From positions 1 to 9,985 of the forward strand of contig CAZSPL010000144.1 in the NCBI GenBank assembly GCA_964608735.1: 9,985 bases of DNA, in the 5' to 3' direction. Every line of letters starts with the position of its first letter. Position 1 is the stretch's first letter. Positions 6,689 to 9,985 of this stretch are shown piece by piece. This DNA comes from CAZSPL01 sp964608735. GTDB lineage: Bacteria; JAJVIF01; JAPKYR01; CAZSPL01. The position numbers and the translations under genes are program-made. A model generated the notes under the pieces. It searched no databases. It saw only the letters and a list, made by a program, of their open reading frames with translations, and had not been told where the DNA came from.

Positions 6689-8710
6689 TCATACCCATGA
6701 GAACACGGTAATCTTCGGCCCCGGCTCCACGGTGTGGACTTCCATCGTGCCGTCATCGACATCCACATACAGCGGCACCCCGTCGAGCGGTGGTATCGAA
6801 TAGCCATACCCGAGTGTGCAGAAACTTCCCACATATGTACCGTCCAATGCATCATAAAACCATGCGCCGCCCTTGTCGGCTTCATAGAAATGAATCAACA
6901 CGACGATGGTTGGCCTGCCCGGATTGGGCGTGAAGCCGGGATGCGGCGGCATGAGCTCGATATCAACCGGACGTACGGTACCGGGAAACGTGATATTGAA
7001 CGCGGGAGTGATGCTGTCGTAATCCCACCCCGCCTGATCATTCGTGATGTCGTATGCCTCTATCGCCCAGTCGGAGCCGTTCTCGCATATGAACAAGCGG
7101 CACTTGCCGGGCCCCATCTGCATGGCGTCGATGCCGCCGATATCATCACCCGCCTCAATTTTCCCCGGGCTGTCACCGATAAAACCGTTGGCCGCGAATG
7201 ATGTGTAATAAACGACATCGATATTCAGATAATCGCCGTATGGTTTCCCCGCGAGGCCGATGAGCCGGGCATCGGATGTGAAATCCACCATCAATGCATA
7301 TTGGAAATTATCGAAATCGTCGCACAAATCGATTGGATGCCACCCGGGATAATCCTTCGATGGGCGGAAATGCCTTTGGTCGGCGGGCCAGTTGTTCACG
7401 AAGCCGCCGTCGCGATTCGTGCTCGAAAATATCTCGCTGTTCGCTACGCCGTCCGGCGGCGTGTATCCCGGCTCGTCATAAATAAGTGAATCGAGGTTGC
7501 TCCATGCCGATGCGCAATCGTTGGTGGCGTCGATGCGTTCAACGGGCCAAGGCTGATACGTGCCGTTCAACGGATCAAGGTTTTTGAGCGATGCATACAT
7601 CGAACCGGCGCCGTAATACGGCGTCCAGGCATCGATCGCATCGCAAGGCGGGGCATAATTCGGATCGTCGCCCGACATAAGTATGTGCGAATCCATGGAT
7701 GAGCCTGTCGCGCCGATTACGCCTATGTCCGGCGAACATCCCCCGGTCGCGGGATAAAATTCGCCGCTCTTGATGAACGCATCCCTTCTTACCTGGATGA
7801 CGATCTTGTTGTAAAGGTCTTCATGAGCGGCGGCAGGAGAGTGGGCATGAATCCAGCATGGATAATCGCCCAGCGGTGCTTGGAGGTCGTTGAATATTTC
7901 GGCTTCCCATTTATTCCCCGATGTATTCACCAGCTCCGTCATCCCGCCGGTAAACGGGGTCGTATCGACCGCCACTGAGTCCACATCGTCCTGCCAGTCG
8001 AGAACATCGCAAGAGATATCGACGCTTGCCGTGGTAATGGGATGAAGGTGTCCGCTCGCTGCGATGTTGCCTATCTCAAATGGCTCGCCGCAATGTCCCG
8101 GCCAGCTTGCCTCGACGATGTTGAAAACATAGCCGCCGGCACCCGGCGGCCAGTGGATGATGACTTCCTCGGTTATCTTCGCCGGGGCCGGGCCCATTAC
8201 ACGCGATGGCGAGTCCTTGCCGAATGCTATGAATGGATTCGGTTCGCCCATTGTCGAATAATCCGGCGTGTATGAATCAGCGTTGACCAGTTCGCGAAGC
8301 ACGAAATGCTCGAAGATGAGCCTTATGTCATATGCCGTGAGCGCGGTCGGATTCGCGATTGACGCGTCGACCTTGAGGACTCGCGACGCCGCATCCCATT
8401 CTTTTATCTCGCAGGTCAGGCACCCTGGGCCGCCGCATGACGGTGGGGTTGTCCATGTCGTCACATTGTAGTGGGCTTCGCAGGCGCGGATGTCGGCCGG
8501 AACCAAAGCGACGTTTTCCTCATCGAATACAAAGCAATAGACTCCAAGCAGGCCGTCTCCTTTCGCCAATCCCCGTGATGATTGGATTTCCGTGAATTCA
8601 CGTGCATCGGGCGGCGCTGATATCGTAGATGCATTCGTACATCCGCCAAACAGGATACAAAGGCATGCCATGAACAAAATTGCGCGGACGGAAGCCCAAC
8701 AGCCGGACAT
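6689..8710 (-). CDS. Lipoprotein with distant copy of the shared N-terminal module and an uncharacterised beta-rich C-terminal domain
   Basis: A 673-residue protein. The start is supported by GGGAGG seven bases upstream and by a lipoprotein signal ending LFGGC with Cys24 as the lipidated residue. Residues about 50-320 align in order with the module of the 856-residue lipoprotein: GLLGVYCFVFD / ALVPADIR / VFNIVEASWPG / VDISCDVLDW / APLGDYPCWI against the corresponding YYQFTAD / DVVPLR / VFNYAVDANW / MTIDVYDW / AAGDMEILI. Residues about 324-673 are a different domain, nearly the same as in the next gene: GCSPDIGVIGATGSSM, DDFDNFQYALMVDF, DDIGGIDAMQMGPGKCRLF, NPGRPTIVVLIHF, DALDGTYVG. The spaced beta strands suggest a propeller, but I know no named family. 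The protein is unusually cysteine-rich for this set, so disulfides are possible. The frame ends in TGA. It converges on the membrane-protein gene. Confidence 0.92.
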   Translation of the reverse strand: MSGCWASVRAILFMACLCILFGGCTNASTISAPPDAREFTEIQSSRGLAKGDGLLGVYCFVFDEENVALVPADIRACEAHYNVTTWTTPPSCGGPGCLTCEIKEWDAASRVLKVDASIANPTALTAYDIRLIFEHFVLRELVNADSYTPDYSTMGEPNPFIAFGKDSPSRVMGPAPAKITEEVIIHWPPGAGGYVFNIVEASWPGHCGEPFEIGNIAASGHLHPITTASVDISCDVLDWQDDVDSVAVDTTPFTGGMTELVNTSGNKWEAEIFNDLQAPLGDYPCWIHAHSPAAAHEDLYNKIVIQVRRDAFIKSGEFYPATGGCSPDIGVIGATGSSMDSHILMSGDDPNYAPPCDAIDAWTPYYGAGSMYASLKNLDPLNGTYQPWPVERIDATNDCASAWSNLDSLIYDEPGYTPPDGVANSEIFSSTNRDGGFVNNWPADQRHFRPSKDYPGWHPIDLCDDFDNFQYALMVDFTSDARLIGLAGKPYGDYLNIDVVYYTSFAANGFIGDSPGKIEAGDDIGGIDAMQMGPGKCRLFICENGSDWAIEAYDITNDQAGWDYDSITPAFNITFPGTVRPVDIELMPPHPGFTPNPGRPTIVVLIHFYEADKGGAWFYDALDGTYVGSFCTLGYGYSIPPLDGVPLYVDVDDGTMEVHTVEPGPKITVFSWV

Positions 8711-8717
8711 ATCGACG

Positions 8718-8723
8718 CCTCCC
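8718..8723 (-). promoter_or_regulatory. Ribosome binding site of the 673-residue lipoprotein
   Basis: Minus-strand GGGAGG with seven bases to the ATG at 8710 confirms the start that yields the lipoprotein signal. Upstream, 8724-8825 holds AT-rich GATAAT boxes around 8733-8752 but no acceptable -35 partner, so the promoter is left uncalled. Confidence 0.75.
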
Positions 8724-8825
8724 GTGTCGGGGATTATCGAAAGAAAAAATTATCGCACGTAGGATGTTATCGGATAGCGCGCGAATGGCTTTAATGGCTG
8801 CCGTTTGTTATTGCTGCCGGATACT

Positions 8826-8854
8826 AAAAAACCGCCCGGATTACCTCCGCGCGG
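8826..8854 (-). terminator. Intrinsic terminator of the tandem paralog
   Basis: On the minus strand a 9-bp stem with one G-G mismatch (8846-8854 with 8832-8840) and a 5-base loop is followed by six T (8831-8826). It begins 28 bases after the TAG at 8883 but about 200 bases after the in-frame TGA at 9060. This fits the TAG being the ancestral stop. It also insulates the downstream lipoprotein gene from read-through. Confidence 0.85.
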
Positions 8855-8882
8855 CTCTGATCATTTTTTCCCAGCTAATAAG

Positions 8883-9059
8883 CTATTTCCATTGGAACAC
8901 GGAGATCTTCGGGCCGGATTCCACGGTGTGGATCTCCAGGTTGCCATCGTCTACGTCAAGATGTACAGGCAGGCTTTGAAGCGGCGGCAGTGGATAGTTA
9001 TACCCCAGGCTGCTCAGGCTTCCGACATAATTTCCGCTGACCGCGTTATACAATATTAC
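8883..9059 (-). pseudogene. Detached 3' end of the tandem paralog, beyond an in-frame TGA
   Basis: Reading in the same frame past the TGA at 9062-9060 gives 58 further codons and then TAG at 8885-8883. The neighbouring intact paralog also has exactly 58 codons after the aligned position. By hand 32 of the 58 residues agree, including DVDDG, HTVE and GPKI, and no gap is needed. This stretch is therefore the genuine end of the gene, now cut off by one stop codon. It could be a recent nonsense mutation, a sequencing or assembly error, or a recoded stop. The first two are more likely because TGA ends two other genes here and the paralog has Gly, not Cys or Trp, at this position. Confidence 0.75.
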
Positions 9060-9985
9060 TCAGCCCTTTCCTTCCGAGATGAAATGGACCATCAGCGCAA
9101 CCGTGGGCTTGTCGGGATTGGGCGTGAAATCCGGACTCGGCGGCAGCAACTCGACATCGACCGGTTTCGCCGATCCCGGCATGACTATGCTGAACGCCGG
9201 TGCGATGCTGTCATAATCCCATCCCGGCACGTCGTTGGTGATATCGAATACCTCGAGGGCCCATTCGGCGCCGTTCTCAACTATGAACAACCGGCATATA
9301 TCCGGTTCCATCTGCCATGCATCGATGCCGCCGATATCGCCGCTCGCTTCGATCTTTCCCGTACCCGACCCGATAAGGCCCTTCGCGGCGAACGATGTGT
9401 AATAAACGACATCCGTATTCCTGTAATCGCCCCACGGTTTCCCTTCGAATCCCACCGGGCGTATGTCGGTGCTGAAATCGACCATGAGCGCGTATTGGAA
9501 ATTGTCGAAATCGTCGCAGACATCTACCGGGAACCATCCGATGTGGTCGTACGACGGTTGGAAATGCCGGTGGTCGGCGGGCCATGTGTTGATGAAACCG
9601 CCGTCGCGGTCGGTGGTTGAATATATCTCGCTGTTGGCGATGCCGCCCGGGGGGGTGTATCCCAACTGGTCGTAGATGAGCGAACCGAGGTTGCTCCATC
9701 CGGCGGCGCAGTCGTTGGTGGCGTCGATGCGTTCAACGGGCCATGGCTGATATGTATTGTTCAGCGGGTCGAGGTTTACAAGCGATGCATACATGGATTT
9801 GCCGGCGTAGTACGGATTCCAGGCGTCGATGGCATCACAGGCTGATGCATGATTCGGGTCGTCGCCGGACATGAGGATGCACGAACCCATCGATGAGCCG
9901 GTCGCGCCGATTACGCCGATATCCTGAGAGCATCCACCGGCCGCGGGATAGTAGATTCCCTTGCGGAAGAATTTATCCAATCGTA
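9060..9985 (-). CDS. Tandem paralog of the 673-residue lipoprotein, 5'-incomplete, truncated by TGA
   Basis: The frame enters from the right edge, so the true start lies beyond the window; the TTG at 9980 aligns to the middle of the paralog (RDAFIKSG) and is not a start. The visible part covers the whole uncharacterised C-terminal domain except its last 58 codons. The first 50 residues from GCSQDIGVIGATGSSM match the neighbour at about 40 positions. Conserved blocks include YQPWPVERIDATNDC, CDDFDNFQYALMVDF, DVVYYTSFAA and DFTPNPDKPTV. It presumably also encodes an envelope lipoprotein, but the N-terminus cannot be seen. The TGA at 9062-9060 removes the end of the domain; in a propeller fold that would probably remove the closing strand and destabilise it. 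The same-strand neighbour lies downstream, separated by a terminator, so the two copies are likely separate transcription units. Confidence 0.85.
   Translation of the reverse strand, partial: RLDKFFRKGIYYPAAGGCSQDIGVIGATGSSMGSCILMSGDDPNHASACDAIDAWNPYYAGKSMYASLVNLDPLNNTYQPWPVERIDATNDCAAGWSNLGSLIYDQLGYTPPGGIANSEIYSTTDRDGGFINTWPADHRHFQPSYDHIGWFPVDVCDDFDNFQYALMVDFSTDIRPVGFEGKPWGDYRNTDVVYYTSFAAKGLIGSGTGKIEASGDIGGIDAWQMEPDICRLFIVENGAEWALEVFDITNDVPGWDYDSIAPAFSIVMPGSAKPVDVELLPPSPDFTPNPDKPTVALMVHFISEGKG

Larger units (their letters stand above)
6689..9985 (-). repeat. Tandem gene duplication, visible as a direct repeat of about 1.1 kb
   Basis: 6689-7791 and 8883-9985 align at a constant offset of 2194 bases. 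The offset is the same at the stop codons (6689 and 8883), at the shared GCGTCGATGCGTTCAACGGG (7527 and 9721) and at CGCCGATTAC (7711 and 9905), so there is no net insertion or deletion over this span. Substitutions are frequent, so the duplication is not recent. The short intergenic regions differ; the second copy alone has the T-rich terminator. Confidence 0.85.

Noticed and set aside
9060..9062. Selenocysteine or alternative code (TGA as Trp or Gly) at the internal TGA
   Set aside because: The paralog has Gly rather than Cys at this position, no obvious SECIS-like hairpin follows directly, and TGA serves as the final stop of two neighbouring genes.

Overview
The window looks like a GC-rich chromosomal segment of an uncultured Gram-negative bacterium. 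I base this on two lipoprotein signal peptides with lipoboxes, a RodZ-type morphogenesis protein, and several large secreted beta-rich proteins of a kind seen in environmental genomes. I cannot assign a phylum from the sequence. TAA, TAG and TGA all end genes here, so the standard bacterial code fits.

Layout: (1) 1-1599, plus strand: 3' part of a large secreted protein, with the end of a shared N-terminal module followed by a propeller-like region. (2) 1628-1660: a two-way terminator between convergent genes. (3) 4248-1678, minus strand: an 856-residue lipoprotein with the same N-terminal module, a Kre9/KNH-type Ig-like domain and a right-handed beta-helix. (4) 4249-4495: a divergent intergenic region with a perfect 26-bp inverted repeat and a good sigma70-type promoter. 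(5) 4496-6655, plus strand: a rodZ-like gene and an unrecognised six-helix membrane protein, probably co-transcribed. (6) 8710-6689, minus strand: a 673-residue lipoprotein. (7) 9985-8883, minus strand: a tandem paralog of gene 6, cut by an in-frame TGA 58 codons before its ancestral stop and running off the window edge.

The main theme is a paralogous family of exported proteins. Genes 1, 2 and (more distantly) 5 share an N-terminal module of about 270-350 residues joined to three different C-terminal domains. The sixth gene matches gene 5 over the visible part. This suggests a modular surface-protein system in which a common membrane-proximal part carries exchangeable beta-structured heads. 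Substrates and functions are unknown. The rodZ-like operon in the middle is an ordinary cell-envelope gene pair whose second member I do not recognise. No tRNA, rRNA, CRISPR array, transposase or phage gene was seen.
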